Shown: piece after piece, positions 37,901 through 46,008 of the stretch
Numbering within the stretch: position 1 is the stretch's first letter
How the letters are laid out: every line of letters starts with the position of its first letter
Source of the DNA: an uncultured Coriobacteriaceae bacterium
GTDB lineage: Bacteria; Actinomycetota; Coriobacteriia; Coriobacteriales; Atopobiaceae
Length of the DNA stretch: 50,186 nucleotides
Assembly: GCA_902793195.1 (NCBI GenBank)
Contig: CADBCS010000026.1
Location: forward strand, 1-50,186
Reading direction: 5' to 3'
Notes under the pieces: generated by a model
Databases searched by the model: none
Told to the model about the DNA's origin: nothing
Seen by the model: only the letters and a program-made list of their open reading frames with translations
Made by a program: the position numbers and the translations under genes

Positions 37901-38780
37901 AGAGCGACAGGTGAGGCAGGCGCCCGAGCCGGTCAACGATCCAACGTGGGGAACCACATCGTATCAACCCGCGCGTCCCGTAATGAACATAGCGCGCCGC
38001 GCCGCGCTCTTTGATCTGCCCGATCCGTCCTCCGCTCATGTGGATCCGCTTGGAAGCGACTATGAGGACTATGACGAGTACGAGGATGTGGAGGAGACGC
38101 CTGCGGTCGAGGTAGAGAAGACCGTTGAACAGCCAAAGGCCGATTCCACCCCCACATCAAATGAGTCCGAGGCCGACGAACAGACGAGTTTCTGGAGCGA
38201 TGGCAGCAACGCCAGTTCCCAGTGGAAGGGTGGTGCCACGATGCGCTCCGACCTTCGTGACCAGGATTCGGACGAGCCTATTGTGATTGATGAGGAGGAC
38301 CTTCAGGACGCCATGCTGGAGCTAGGCGACGAGTTCCTCATGGCACACGACATCTGGTTTGTTGCGACAGGTGCCTCCTCGCTGGACCATGCGGGAATCA
38401 AGGCGTTTGTGGAAGCGCACAAGCGTGACGTGCGTGGCTCGTTCGTCATCAATCTGGAGTCCGTTGGTGCGGGTGCGCTTACGGTGCTTACCCAGGAAGG
38501 TCTGCGTAACCCGCGCAAGGCCGACCGACGACTGGTTCGCATGCTCACCGACATCGCCCAAGATCTGCACATAAGCCTCGACTCGCTTGCCTACAACTGG
38601 GACGAGACGGAGTCTGCGAGTACCATGCGCTCCCGCCTGCGCTCCGTGAGCATTATGGGTCTCGACGACAACAACCTGCCCGCGTACTCTCACACGCTCA
38701 ATGACATGCCCGAGAACGTGGATCCGAGCCAGGTGTCCTCGGTCGTTCGCCTGGTCACCGAGCTCATCCGCCGCTCGTAG
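34995..38780 (+). CDS. M28-like membrane protein with giant acidic insert
   Basis: 1261 residues, GGAAGAGAG upstream of the ATG. The fold resembles M28 zinc aminopeptidases: metal-site motif VAHYDTP (H139, D141), GSNDNKSS (D223), NLESVG (E1155) and a late YSHTLND (H1233). Four membrane segments are inserted at about residues 54-95 and 155-210. Between D223 and the next motif lie about 870 residues, mostly Asp/Glu/Tyr-rich low complexity. The motif that should read GAEE (catalytic base and metal ligand) reads GASS (S1128-S1129), so aminopeptidase activity is doubtful. Single gene, with a strong hairpin downstream. Its role is unknown. Confidence 0.75.
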   Translation: MAKTRDYLDYLDESVEIAPANSQEEYQAAETIAELMRDHGLEPSIEEFAARPMGKLAPHVLCMVMLMCVVGSGLTHDAIHWILLLLAALCAGLYLFNHFVSDIFGNMGPTAKSQNVVAVHKADGQNVVRGARPIVIVAHYDTPRVGLLWREPFAGYRAGLIRGSVFCVMAVVVTLVLQALAFIPEVARTFFWVVGILASLPPFALGLLTILETRGACSSGSNDNKSSIAAMMAILNKVRPGEDRATDADRPRKSRKRVGDEPEQVIPTSQRREVVEEVKGVRHGRDVLLGLGILPPSCEVVYEEPKVRIVEEIVAPEPAAVEPEHTEESVLDREDVEQSTAQDGDEMDLVGEEETTTSDITEEPESAGDLDNSEDEEPAEEEDETAEEWDGETYDDDYDADDDANDSAVAVEYDEAPKLPTTAEDEEESFEDEFEDEYDDEFEDNEYADDEFEDDEFDDEGYESTAMGSWFSDRIASIKSFFSRHKMGDDMVIERGENQFEEEEYLDDEDDWVDEEYEDDSQDDDFDDDEWDEDEDTFEDDAAGEQEESYESEYEEVSIKPKSWNDDESWQRDVPNVDAEALGEEDGYDDELDSDYDEYDYEDESEDDARERDADNRAVTTTVDDAPDAPKVDEVPESPKPRDPVREYLDLNNIEGEIISYEEYEEIVYVDEEEEVFEDEIEVIYEDQEADQEPVEDEDEAYGDDAYEEELVDDSADVYDYDDSYDVGDAFEDDDAYANADAYDPAEDDEYYDDYEAAEPSDDDGQIWDEQEEILDYDQQDYGQQDYDDGAYEDQEYEGEYDEEYLEDMEAEDPYGAAESAVSPSIGQRIKGAFRKMRGGHQQNTFVEDGSQDWEQQPQEYSYADTDQREDGYLVDEENMEGAYLNDDEYVEEELVEEYGDDEYYDDGFENESQAYDQQEQVGRSEVYERPVDPNLLHFDREEDVDILPRDTTGLDTIIESYDVLEYRGERQVRQAPEPVNDPTWGTTSYQPARPVMNIARRAALFDLPDPSSAHVDPLGSDYEDYDEYEDVEETPAVEVEKTVEQPKADSTPTSNESEADEQTSFWSDGSNASSQWKGGATMRSDLRDQDSDEPIVIDEEDLQDAMLELGDEFLMAHDIWFVATGASSLDHAGIKAFVEAHKRDVRGSFVINLESVGAGALTVLTQEGLRNPRKADRRLVRMLTDIAQDLHISLDSLAYNWDETESASTMRSRLRSVSIMGLDDNNLPAYSHTLNDMPENVDPSQVSSVVRLVTELIRRS

Positions 38781-38805
38781 CGAGCATGGCATAGGTAACA
38801 AACAA

Positions 38806-38840
38806 GGAGCTGCCATTGGAACTGTTCCAATGGCAGCTCC
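38806..38840. terminator. 16-bp perfect hairpin between convergent genes
   Basis: GGAGCTGCCATTGGAA pairs perfectly with its complement around a CTG loop, between the M28-like gene and the surface protein gene. On the plus strand it is followed by ACTCATTTG. A bidirectional terminator is likely. Confidence 0.8.
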
Positions 38841-38882
38841 ACTCATTTGTGGTGCGCGAGTCCGCCCGCGTTGCGATGTGCG

Positions 38883-41800
38883 CTACGAATTCGTGTTGTG
38901 GTAAAAGACGTAGGCCACGGCACCACCAAGACAAAGTATGCCGAGCACAAAGAACGCTATGGCAGACAACGAGTCGTCACCCGTGTCGGCCATGCGTCCC
39001 GAACCTCGGCTATCACTGGTGGATGAACCCTGCGTGTTGCTCGAATTACGTGCGCCGGTGACGGTGTTGTTCGTCTTGACCTTCGTGCGATCAAGCACGT
39101 ACACGGTCTGGTTGCGATCATTGAGGTCGGCATGGGTCGCAACCTCCATGCCATCGCGCGAGCAGGTCTCGAAGGCCACGACTGCAATGCCGTTGGCAAT
39201 CGATGCGTCAAAGCTAAAGCGCAGCTCAACCGTCCCGTTTGGTTCGCTCGGAACGAAGGATTGCTCGCTCGCTATGGGAGCGCCATCGTTGGCGGTAAGA
39301 GGACGGCCGCTCTGCTTGTCGTGTAGCGTACCCTGCATGAGGTATGTGGTGCCAGGTGTGAGGTTCGTATAGGTTACGACGTCGATTACGCTTACGGTTC
39401 CCGTTGACTTGAGCTCCTTGTCGTGGTCGTCGGCATCGCTGGCATTCGTCTCGATGTTGGGGAACCCTACCGTCTGCTCCTGGGCATCGATGTCCTCGTG
39501 GAGGGCAACCGTCTTGGCGTCTTCGCCCTCGCCGTCTTGCAGTCGCTCGAACGCCACGACCGACTTGCCCGCAAGCGACGCCGCATTGACGGAGAAGGGC
39601 ACATCCACAGACCCATTGGTCTGCTCGGGAACAAACGAAACGCTGCTCGTAATCTCGTTGCCCTGATCGTCGGTGAGAGGCTTCTGCGATTCCTTGTCCA
39701 TGAGCGTTCCCTCAACGAGGTAGGTCTTGCCCGGCTGCAGGCCACTGTAGCTGATGGCATCCACGAGCGTCATCTGCCCTTCGGCTTTCACCTCGTGTTG
39801 TTGTTCATCGGCGGTCATGCTGGTGGTTATGCTGGGAACAAGCACCGTTTGGTCCTCGTCGTCAATGTCCTCATGCGTAACGAGGTCGATGCCGTTTTGG
39901 CGCAACCTCTCGAAGGCGACGACATGCTTTCCCGCCACGACATCGGCATCCACCAAGAACTTGACCGTGGCCGTGCCATCCTTCTCGGCAATAAAGTGTG
40001 AGGTGGCCGTTATCTCCTCCTCGGTGTCATCGCGAAGCGGCTCACCTGTCTCCTTGTTATACAACGTGCCAACGAGCTCGTAACTTCGACCAGGGATCAG
40101 GTTTTGGTAGGTAACCGTGTCCACCAGGGTCACCAATCGCGTGGCAAGCACCTCGCGATTGCCTTCCTTGTCGGCAAGCGTCGTCTCGATGTGGGGGAAA
40201 TGGACGGTCTGGGCCTCGTCGTCAAGGTCCTCATGAGAACACACGACCTGGTCGTCGTATATGATCTGCTCAAATGCCACAACGTCTTTCCCATTGAGGT
40301 TGGAGGAGTCAAGCGCAAAGGGTACCTCGACCTCGCCATGGGAGGTATTTGGCGTAAAGGAAACCTGATTCTCCACCGCAACATCGTTGGCATCAAGCAC
40401 CGGTGTCCCGTCGTCTTTGAATACCAGCCTTCCTACGACCACATACTCTTGTCCTGCCACCAGGTTCTCAAAACGAACGTGATCGACAATCGTTGTCTCT
40501 GTGCTCACGGGTGCCACATGCTGCGAGTCGTCGAACGTACACGTGGTTCCCATGTGTGGTTCGGGGGTCTCATCCGTTGGGTCGTCGACGGTACCCATAT
40601 CCACCTCTTGGTTGTGACGATGCACCCGAATGGTGAAGGTCACAAGCGTCCTACCCTCGTTCACGCTGGAGGGTAACTCCTCAACGGTGTACACGTCGTA
40701 GGGTAGGGCACACATCTCGTCATTCGGCTCGGTGGTCGTGTCGGTCCTTCCGCTAAACCAAATCCCCGCTTCGTCGGAAATCTTGTTCTCGTCCACGACC
40801 CCTTCCTCGTTTACGGCGGCATCGTTTCCGTTGGTCATGTGGGCGTGATCATTGCGCTCGGTGTCCACGATGCCGTTCTCGTCTGCCACGAGTATGTGAC
40901 TCTCTCCAGTGGAGTTGCTCGTCATGCGGAACACTGCCTTAGGCATGCGTTCCATGGTCTTCTCGTCGGTCTTGTTAAAGTGGAACCCACCGCGCATGAC
41001 CTGGTCGGCTACCGACTGGTCCGCGTTGGATAAATTCACAACAACACCGTTCTCGCGTATGGCAAACGTCTGCTGCCAATCACTGTTGAGCAGGTAGCCC
41101 GTGGGTGGCACGATCTCGCTCACGCGATAGGTGCCATAGGGAAGCAGGTCATCGTTCGTTTGAGCGATGCCGTCCGCATTCGTGACGATTTGGGCGACCT
41201 CGCTGCCGCGTTCGTATTCCCTTCCCGCGACCAAGACGCTCTGGCTGTCTTCCGCTCCCACATAGACGATGGAAAAGACGGCACCTTCGAGCGTCGCCTC
41301 GCCCTGAGGGAGGTGGTCAAGCGTTTCACGTGAAACCTTTCCCACCGAAACGCCACCACGGATGACCTGCTCGTTGGAGATGTCTGCGGCATACGAACCG
41401 GTTCCGTCAACGTGGAGGATGTGAATGGGGGCGCTGTAGTTCGCAGGGGAGTTCTTGTCTTGTCCCTCGAGCAAATAGCCAACGGGAGCTGCGGTCTCTT
41501 GCACGGTTATGGTTCCCAGGGGGAACAGGGGGCTGCCATTCTCATCGCGATAGAAGTCGTCACCGTCCACCTTGTGATTGTCGTCAAGCGTAATGCGTCC
41601 GTTGTCATCGCTCGAGAAGATCCATGTTCGCTCGGCGCTGTCGGGCAGGTCGTTGGCATGGTAGAAACCGTCGTAATAGCGGAAGGTGTAGCGGGCTCCC
41701 GCCAACGTCGCCTCTCCCTGTTTTTTGCCCATCTGCGCGTCTCTCTTGGTGATGAGCAAATCGGGGTATTCCACAAGTGGCTCGTCTGCGAGCGAGATCT

Positions 41801-42845
41801 CGTTGTCCCTCTCCTGCAACGTGACCTTGTGTGCCTGCGTGTCGAGGACATATCCCTTTGGGGCGCTCTTCTCCTTGACCCAATAGGTGCCAAGTGGCAG
41901 ACGAACGGTGTTGGAGGTTCCGGAACTCGTGACTACCAAGTCGTAGGAAGCTCCCAGGCTCTGCGTGCAGGCTTGATCCTTCCAGATGCCATAGCGCGCT
42001 CCCTCCAACGAATAGCAGTCATTTCCGTTGGTGACGGAGGTGTTCTTTGACACCTTGCGCAGGGTAACGTCGCCATGGGACTCCTCTGCCCAAAAACGTG
42101 CGATGCGCTGGGCCGACCCGTCACTGGAGTTGGTGAGGATGACGCCATGGCCTGTATAGAAGTCCTTATTGTCGTTGTACCACGTGGTAAAGCGTCTGTA
42201 TGCCGCCGTGCTGTCGTAGTCCTTTGTGATGAAGTCGCTTGTCGACCCATTGGTGCCAAAGCCGGCCTCGTGCAGGATCTTCCACATAAACACCTGTCCC
42301 ACGATTTGCGAGTAGGCGCTCGGCACGTGAGAGGGACTCTTGAGCCACTCTTCTGCCATGCCAAGCTTGGTGATGACCGCCTGAGAGAAGAGAGTGGTGG
42401 CATTGCTACTGGTGTGCATGCCGTTGTGAAACTCCTTGTGTGGTTCGATGCAGTGATAGGTATTGCCCTGGTCATCGGGGAAATTGATGGGCATGTCACT
42501 CTGTTCGAGGTGGTTGCCGTTCTTGTCGAGGTAATAGACGGTCATGGTGGGTGTGCTGTTGTAGTTGACGTTATAGGATTCGGCATAGGCGGCGCGCGGG
42601 CAGATCAATGCACTTGTCATAAGTGCCAGAATCAGAATCGTTATGACTGGCGGGAAGGTCGGACGCCACGGACGCCTGTACCCCAGAATCGAGAAGGGGC
42701 GTCCCGCGTGTCCTATGGCTCCTGGGACACCTCCCTGGGGAACGCTTTCGCAATGCAGGTGATGTTTGGGAGGCACCTGCAAATCCAGAGCACGTGACGG
42801 CGGGTCAGCGACCGAAGAAGGGTGTTTGGCGGGCAGCTCGTTCAT
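38883..42845 (-). CDS. VaFE-repeat, SpaA-type surface-anchored adhesin with thioester domain
   Basis: 1320 residues from ATG 42845 (GAGGAGG upstream). A long basic n-region leads to a signal peptide (VITILILALMTSALI, cleavage likely after AAYA near residue 88). A thioester-like domain follows, with Cys133 (YHCIEP) and a Gln in VGQVFMW (near 185). Then come about four Cna-B/SpaA-like domains (LEGARYGIW, LAGARYTFRY, LEGAVFSIV, KAVFRMT) and four VaFE repeats (VVAFE near 855, 975, 1095 and 1222). The C-terminus has MADTG, a membrane span and a short tail without the usual Arg/Lys cluster; the signal resembles LAxTG (class E sortase) more than LPxTG. No sortase is encoded nearby. A parS core lies in the coding sequence. 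Confidence 0.9.
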   Translation of the reverse strand: MNELPAKHPSSVADPPSRALDLQVPPKHHLHCESVPQGGVPGAIGHAGRPFSILGYRRPWRPTFPPVITILILALMTSALICPRAAYAESYNVNYNSTPTMTVYYLDKNGNHLEQSDMPINFPDDQGNTYHCIEPHKEFHNGMHTSSNATTLFSQAVITKLGMAEEWLKSPSHVPSAYSQIVGQVFMWKILHEAGFGTNGSTSDFITKDYDSTAAYRRFTTWYNDNKDFYTGHGVILTNSSDGSAQRIARFWAEESHGDVTLRKVSKNTSVTNGNDCYSLEGARYGIWKDQACTQSLGASYDLVVTSSGTSNTVRLPLGTYWVKEKSAPKGYVLDTQAHKVTLQERDNEISLADEPLVEYPDLLITKRDAQMGKKQGEATLAGARYTFRYYDGFYHANDLPDSAERTWIFSSDDNGRITLDDNHKVDGDDFYRDENGSPLFPLGTITVQETAAPVGYLLEGQDKNSPANYSAPIHILHVDGTGSYAADISNEQVIRGGVSVGKVSRETLDHLPQGEATLEGAVFSIVYVGAEDSQSVLVAGREYERGSEVAQIVTNADGIAQTNDDLLPYGTYRVSEIVPPTGYLLNSDWQQTFAIRENGVVVNLSNADQSVADQVMRGGFHFNKTDEKTMERMPKAVFRMTSNSTGESHILVADENGIVDTERNDHAHMTNGNDAAVNEEGVVDENKISDEAGIWFSGRTDTTTEPNDEMCALPYDVYTVEELPSSVNEGRTLVTFTIRVHRHNQEVDMGTVDDPTDETPEPHMGTTCTFDDSQHVAPVSTETTIVDHVRFENLVAGQEYVVVGRLVFKDDGTPVLDANDVAVENQVSFTPNTSHGEVEVPFALDSSNLNGKDVVAFEQIIYDDQVVCSHEDLDDEAQTVHFPHIETTLADKEGNREVLATRLVTLVDTVTYQNLIPGRSYELVGTLYNKETGEPLRDDTEEEITATSHFIAEKDGTATVKFLVDADVVAGKHVVAFERLRQNGIDLVTHEDIDDEDQTVLVPSITTSMTADEQQHEVKAEGQMTLVDAISYSGLQPGKTYLVEGTLMDKESQKPLTDDQGNEITSSVSFVPEQTNGSVDVPFSVNAASLAGKSVVAFERLQDGEGEDAKTVALHEDIDAQEQTVGFPNIETNASDADDHDKELKSTGTVSVIDVVTYTNLTPGTTYLMQGTLHDKQSGRPLTANDGAPIASEQSFVPSEPNGTVELRFSFDASIANGIAVVAFETCSRDGMEVATHADLNDRNQTVYVLDRTKVKTNNTVTGARNSSNTQGSSTSDSRGSGRMADTGDDSLSAIAFFVLGILCLGGAVAYVFYHNTNS
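41323..41336. promoter_or_regulatory. Second parS core, inside the adhesin gene
   Basis: GTTTCACGTGAAAC, the perfect 14-bp parS core, within the coding sequence for VSRETLDHLP. It lies about 16 kb from the rsmG site, on the same side of the presumed origin. Confidence 0.85.
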
Positions 42846-42904
42846 GGCTTCCTCCTCAACGAATAGGGATAGGGAGGAGTAGGGTACGAAACTCGCCCAT
42901 GCCC

Positions 42905-42976
42905 AATTGCGCACCTGAGTCGCGGTAAATGCGCGGCAAATGCGCACCAAGTTCGCAGGGAGACGCCATTTGCGCA
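42905..42976. repeat. Four TGCGCA-containing 9-mers upstream of the adhesin gene
   Basis: AATTGCGCA (42905), AAATGCGCG (42927), AAATGCGCA (42938) and ATTTGCGCA (42968) lie within 72 bp, 60-130 bp upstream of the start, spaced 22, 11 and 30 bp. The first three steps are multiples of one helical turn, which suggests operator sites. The remaining spacer 42846-43139 holds no gene I can support. Confidence 0.55.
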
Positions 42977-43139
42977 GGATGGCAGGGGTGCCGAGCGCAT
43001 GCAATATAGAGCGCAAACCGATTGAATCCAAAAAGGAATATTTTTGAATGCCTAATTGTATGGCCGGCTCGCCACCAACGGATGCGGGATTCGAAAGGAA
43101 AAAAAGCGATCCCCATCGGTGGAGACCGCCTCGTATTCC

Positions 43140-43214
43140 TGGAGCGGGCGACGGGATTCGAACCCGCGCATGCGAGCTTGGGAAGCTCGTGCCGTACCAC
43201 TTGGCGACGCCCGC
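43140..43214 (-). tRNA. tRNA-Gly (CCC)
   Basis: The minus strand reads GCGGGCGTCGCCAAGTGG, anticodon loop TTCCCAA (CCC), T-loop TTCGAAT and an encoded CCA end. Acceptor GCGGGCG pairs with CGCCCGC. Confidence 0.95.
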
Positions 43215-43373
43215 GTAGCACCGCATCTTACCACAATCAATAACAATAGTCTCTACTCCATCTGCTCCATTCGACAATCGTTCACGCAAAAACCCAGAGG
43301 CAGGTTCCAATGGCGTCATAACCCGTCGTGCCCTAGAATGCCAAGACAGACGGTGGCGATGGGAGAGGCCAGC

Positions 43374-43922
43374 ATGACGCTATATACCGAACGGTTGATT
43401 CTTCGTCCGTGGACGGTTGATGACGCACAAGACCTGTACCGGTACGCAAAAGATCCTGCCATTGGACCCATAACGGGCTGGCCGGCGCATACGAGCGTGG
43501 AGAACAGTCGCGACGTCATTCGCAACGTCCTCTCCGCTCCAGAAAACTATGCGGTCGTTCCAAGGGAAGAGGGTCATGCCTTGGGAAGCATCGGCCTCAT
43601 GCTGGGCGACCAGAGCAATATTGGAATCCCCAGCACGGAGGGGGAGATAGGATTTTGGATCGGTGTTCCCTTTTGGGGTAGGGGCCTGATCCCAGAGGCC
43701 ACCCGCGAAGTCATGCGACACGGTTTCGAGGACCTTGGTCTCCAAAAGATTTGGTGTGGGTACTTCGACGGCAACGCAAATTCAAGGCGCGTGCAAGAGA
43801 AGTGCGGCTTCCTGTACCACCACACCGCAACGAACGTTCCCTGCAAGATCGACGGCCTTTTGAGGACCGAGCACATCACCCGTATCACGAGGGAAGAGTG
43901 GGAGAGTGCTCGTTCACGCTAA
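43374..43922 (+). CDS. GNAT-family N-acetyltransferase (RimJ/RimL type)
   Basis: 182 residues from ATG 43374 with GGGAGAGG upstream. TERLILRPWTVDDAQDLYRYAKDP is the typical RimJ/RimL-like start; EIGFWIGVPFWGRGLIPEATREVM holds the acetyl-CoA loop and NANSRRVQEKCGFLYHH the end motif. It transfers acetyl groups from acetyl-CoA to an amine; the substrate is unknown (protein N-termini, an antibiotic or a metabolite). It follows tRNA-Gly and precedes the lipoprotein gene; TAGAAT at 43335 may be its -10. Confidence 0.9.
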   Translation: MTLYTERLILRPWTVDDAQDLYRYAKDPAIGPITGWPAHTSVENSRDVIRNVLSAPENYAVVPREEGHALGSIGLMLGDQSNIGIPSTEGEIGFWIGVPFWGRGLIPEATREVMRHGFEDLGLQKIWCGYFDGNANSRRVQEKCGFLYHHTATNVPCKIDGLLRTEHITRITREEWESARSR

Positions 43923-43935
43923 ACGCCACCAGATT

Positions 43936-43956
43936 GGGTGGCATATAATGCCACCC
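43936..43956. promoter_or_regulatory. 21-bp palindrome centred on a TATAAT box
   Basis: GGGTGGCAT and ATGCCACCC are perfect 9-bp arms around ATA, and the consensus -10 TATAAT (43944-43949) lies in the middle, 36 bp before the lipoprotein start. An alternative hairpin (GCCACC 43925-43930 with GGGTGGC) overlaps the left arm. The -35 region is weak. This looks like a promoter whose -10 is covered by an operator. Confidence 0.6.
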
Positions 43957-43984
43957 ATAGGCTAAATCGGCGAAAGGCTACACA

Positions 43985-44557
43985 ATGCTGCGTTCCTCAC
44001 ATGTCATACCCCTTGTGTTCGTGCTGCTCGCGTTGCTGCTTGCGGTCTCTCCTCTTATGGGGTGCGCCGCCGCCAGCGCGCCCTCCCCCCATGCGGACCC
44101 AGGGTCCAGCTCTACCTCCAAGACGACGGATGCAGACACGGGACCCTCGACCGATGACTCAGCCAAGCCCACAAACGGGACTGCGGACGCATGGGGCCAC
44201 GTCGTGTATGCAAGACGTGGCAGTGGTAGCTATCTTTCGGGCAATCCAATCGTTGTTCGCAGCACCGACGAGCTTACCGCCATCGACCTGGCCGATTCTC
44301 AATATGTTGACGGGGCGCACAAATCAATCGAGGCGGCAAGCCCACAAGAGTTCTTCGACGAGAGCTTCTTTGCAACGCACGACGTCGTGTGTGCTCCATT
44401 CGAGGCGGGGTCGAGCGCATATGTGGTCTCCGTTGACGAGGTGCTGCCCAAGGACGACGGTACCTACGAGGTGACGTTTACGGTGGATAAGCCAGACGGC
44501 ATGGTGACGGCCGACATGGCCTATTGGCTTGCGTTCATCCCGGTGGACAAGAGATGA
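43985..44557 (+). CDS. Predicted lipoprotein of unknown function
   Basis: 190 residues. Signal peptide with lipobox LMGC at residues 24-27, then a Ser/Thr/Asp-rich linker (about 30-65) and a globular domain (about 68-190: DAWGHVVYARRGSGSYL, ELTAIDLADSQYVDGA, VVCAPFEAGSSAYVVSVDEVLP). It would be anchored to the outer face of the membrane. I do not recognise the domain. It stands 41 bp upstream of the aminopeptidase start and may share its transcript; the promoter carries a palindrome over the -10. Confidence 0.75.
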   Translation: MLRSSHVIPLVFVLLALLLAVSPLMGCAAASAPSPHADPGSSSTSKTTDADTGPSTDDSAKPTNGTADAWGHVVYARRGSGSYLSGNPIVVRSTDELTAIDLADSQYVDGAHKSIEAASPQEFFDESFFATHDVVCAPFEAGSSAYVVSVDEVLPKDDGTYEVTFTVDKPDGMVTADMAYWLAFIPVDKR

Positions 44558-44598
44558 TCACCCATGTCACGACGGAGCAAAGTGATGGGAGGGCGTGC

Positions 44599-45882
44599 AT
44601 GAGCAGGACGCTTACCGCGGCCGAGGTCGAGGCATCGTTGCGAGGGCTGTCAAAGCAGATGGAGCGATATGCCGAGTTGGCCGTCTGCAAGGGAGTCAAC
44701 ATCCAGCCAGGTCAGGAACTCGTGATAACTGCTCCGGTGGAGCGGGCAGACTTTGTGCGGACCTTGGTGTCCCAAGCCTATGGGGCGGGAGCGGGACATG
44801 TTACCACCATCTGGTCCGACGACGAACTGGCCCGTCTTGAGTATCGAAACGTTCCGCTTGCCTACTTCGAGGAGGTGCCCTCCTGGAAGCGCGAGCAGCT
44901 TAACTCCCTGGCGGCCATGGGCGCCGCGTTCCTCATGGTAAGAGGCTCCGACCCCCGTGTGATGAGTGACGTTGACCCGCAAAAGCTGGTGACTCTCATA
45001 CGGGCCCAAAACACGCAGTGCGCGGTCTATAGGGAGGGTTTGGACTTTGGCAAGAACGCCTGGACCATCATGGGCGCACCCGTGGAGGGCTGGGCTTGTG
45101 CGGTGTTCCCCGAACGTCCTCCTCGCGAGGCGTTGTGGCGTCTGTGGAATGCGATTCTTGCGGCGGCTAGGGCCGACGGACCAAACCCGCAAGGCGAATG
45201 GGAGCGTCACAACGCGACCTTCGAGAAGAACAAGCGCCTGCTCAACGAGCACGCATTCTGCGCACTACGCTATCGCTCCGCCAACGGAACCGACTTCGAG
45301 CTTGGTCTGAACAAAGGGCACGTATGGGAAGGCGGTGCTGCCCGGACGGTGGGTGGCACGGTGTTCTTCCCCAACATGCCCACCGAGGAGGTGTTTACCT
45401 CACCCAATAGGAATCGCGCACACGGAATCGTGCATTCGGCTCTGCCGCTGGTGTACGGGTCTTATACGATAGAGGACTTCTGGTTGAGGTTCGAGGACGG
45501 CAAGGTCGTGGACTTCGACGCCAAGACGGGACGCGACGCGCTCAGGAGCATCGTGGAGACGGATGACAACTCCTGCAGGCTAGGGGAGTGTGCGCTCGTG
45601 TCCAAGGACACGCCCATCCGTCAGTCGGGGTTGCTCTTCTACAACACGCTGTACGACGAGAACGCAAGCTGCCACTTGGCACTGGGTACGGGATTTCCCG
45701 AATGCATCCAGGGTGGTGTATCCATGTCACGCGACGAGCTCATGGCGCATGGCGTCAATCAGAGTGGCACCCACGTGGACTTTATGATTGGGTCGGATGA
45801 CTTGGACATCTGTGGCGTAACGGACACAGGAGAGGAGGTTCCTGTGTTCAAGGATGGCCGCTGGGCGTGGCAGGTTGTCTGA
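44599..45882 (+). CDS. M29-family aminopeptidase (AmpS/PepS type)
   Basis: 427 residues from ATG 44599, preceded by GGGAGGG; upstream ATG codons in the same frame have poor sites. Metal-dependent aminopeptidase of the thermophilic aminopeptidase family: ERYAELAVCKGVNIQPGQELVI at the start, NMPTEEVFTSPNRNRAHGIV (metal-ligand region) near residue 265-285, and GVNQSGTHVDFMIGSDDLDICGV near the C-terminus. It acts in the cytoplasm on short peptides. It is the last chromosomal gene before the integrative element. Confidence 0.93.
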   Translation: MSRTLTAAEVEASLRGLSKQMERYAELAVCKGVNIQPGQELVITAPVERADFVRTLVSQAYGAGAGHVTTIWSDDELARLEYRNVPLAYFEEVPSWKREQLNSLAAMGAAFLMVRGSDPRVMSDVDPQKLVTLIRAQNTQCAVYREGLDFGKNAWTIMGAPVEGWACAVFPERPPREALWRLWNAILAAARADGPNPQGEWERHNATFEKNKRLLNEHAFCALRYRSANGTDFELGLNKGHVWEGGAARTVGGTVFFPNMPTEEVFTSPNRNRAHGIVHSALPLVYGSYTIEDFWLRFEDGKVVDFDAKTGRDALRSIVETDDNSCRLGECALVSKDTPIRQSGLLFYNTLYDENASCHLALGTGFPECIQGGVSMSRDELMAHGVNQSGTHVDFMIGSDDLDICGVTDTGEEVPVFKDGRWAWQVV

Positions 45883-45922
45883 TTTGGTGTCAGCAGGCGG
45901 GGCAAAACCTTGCAAAAACATA

Positions 45923-45955
45923 AGCAGGTCAACCATACAAGCTGGTTGACCTGCT
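45923..45955 (+). terminator. Terminator after the aminopeptidase gene
   Basis: AGCAGGTCAACC and GGTTGACCTGCT form a perfect 12-bp stem around 9 bases, followed by CTCTT. It can also serve the tRNA-Lys on the other strand. Confidence 0.8.
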
Positions 45956-45963
45956 CTCTTGCG

Positions 45964-46008
45964 TGGTGGGCCGTCAGGGTTTCGAACCCTGGACCTTGAG
46001 ATTAAAAG
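45964..46008 (-). other. 3' part of tRNA-Lys (TTT): attachment site of the integrative element
   Basis: The minus strand shows the anticodon loop CTTTTAA, stem TCTCA, variable AGGTC, T-arm CAGGG-TTCGAAA-CCCTG, acceptor ACGGCCC and ACCA. The 5' half is missing: bases beyond 46008 do not pair with the anticodon stem. This is what remains on one side when an element inserts into the 3' end of a tRNA gene. The intact tRNA should lie at the element's other end, which is not in this window. Confidence 0.8.

Noticed and set aside
41323..41336. Dismissing the second parS as chance
   Set aside because: A 14-bp exact palindrome is very unlikely by chance in 50 kb, so I kept it as a finding rather than discarding it.
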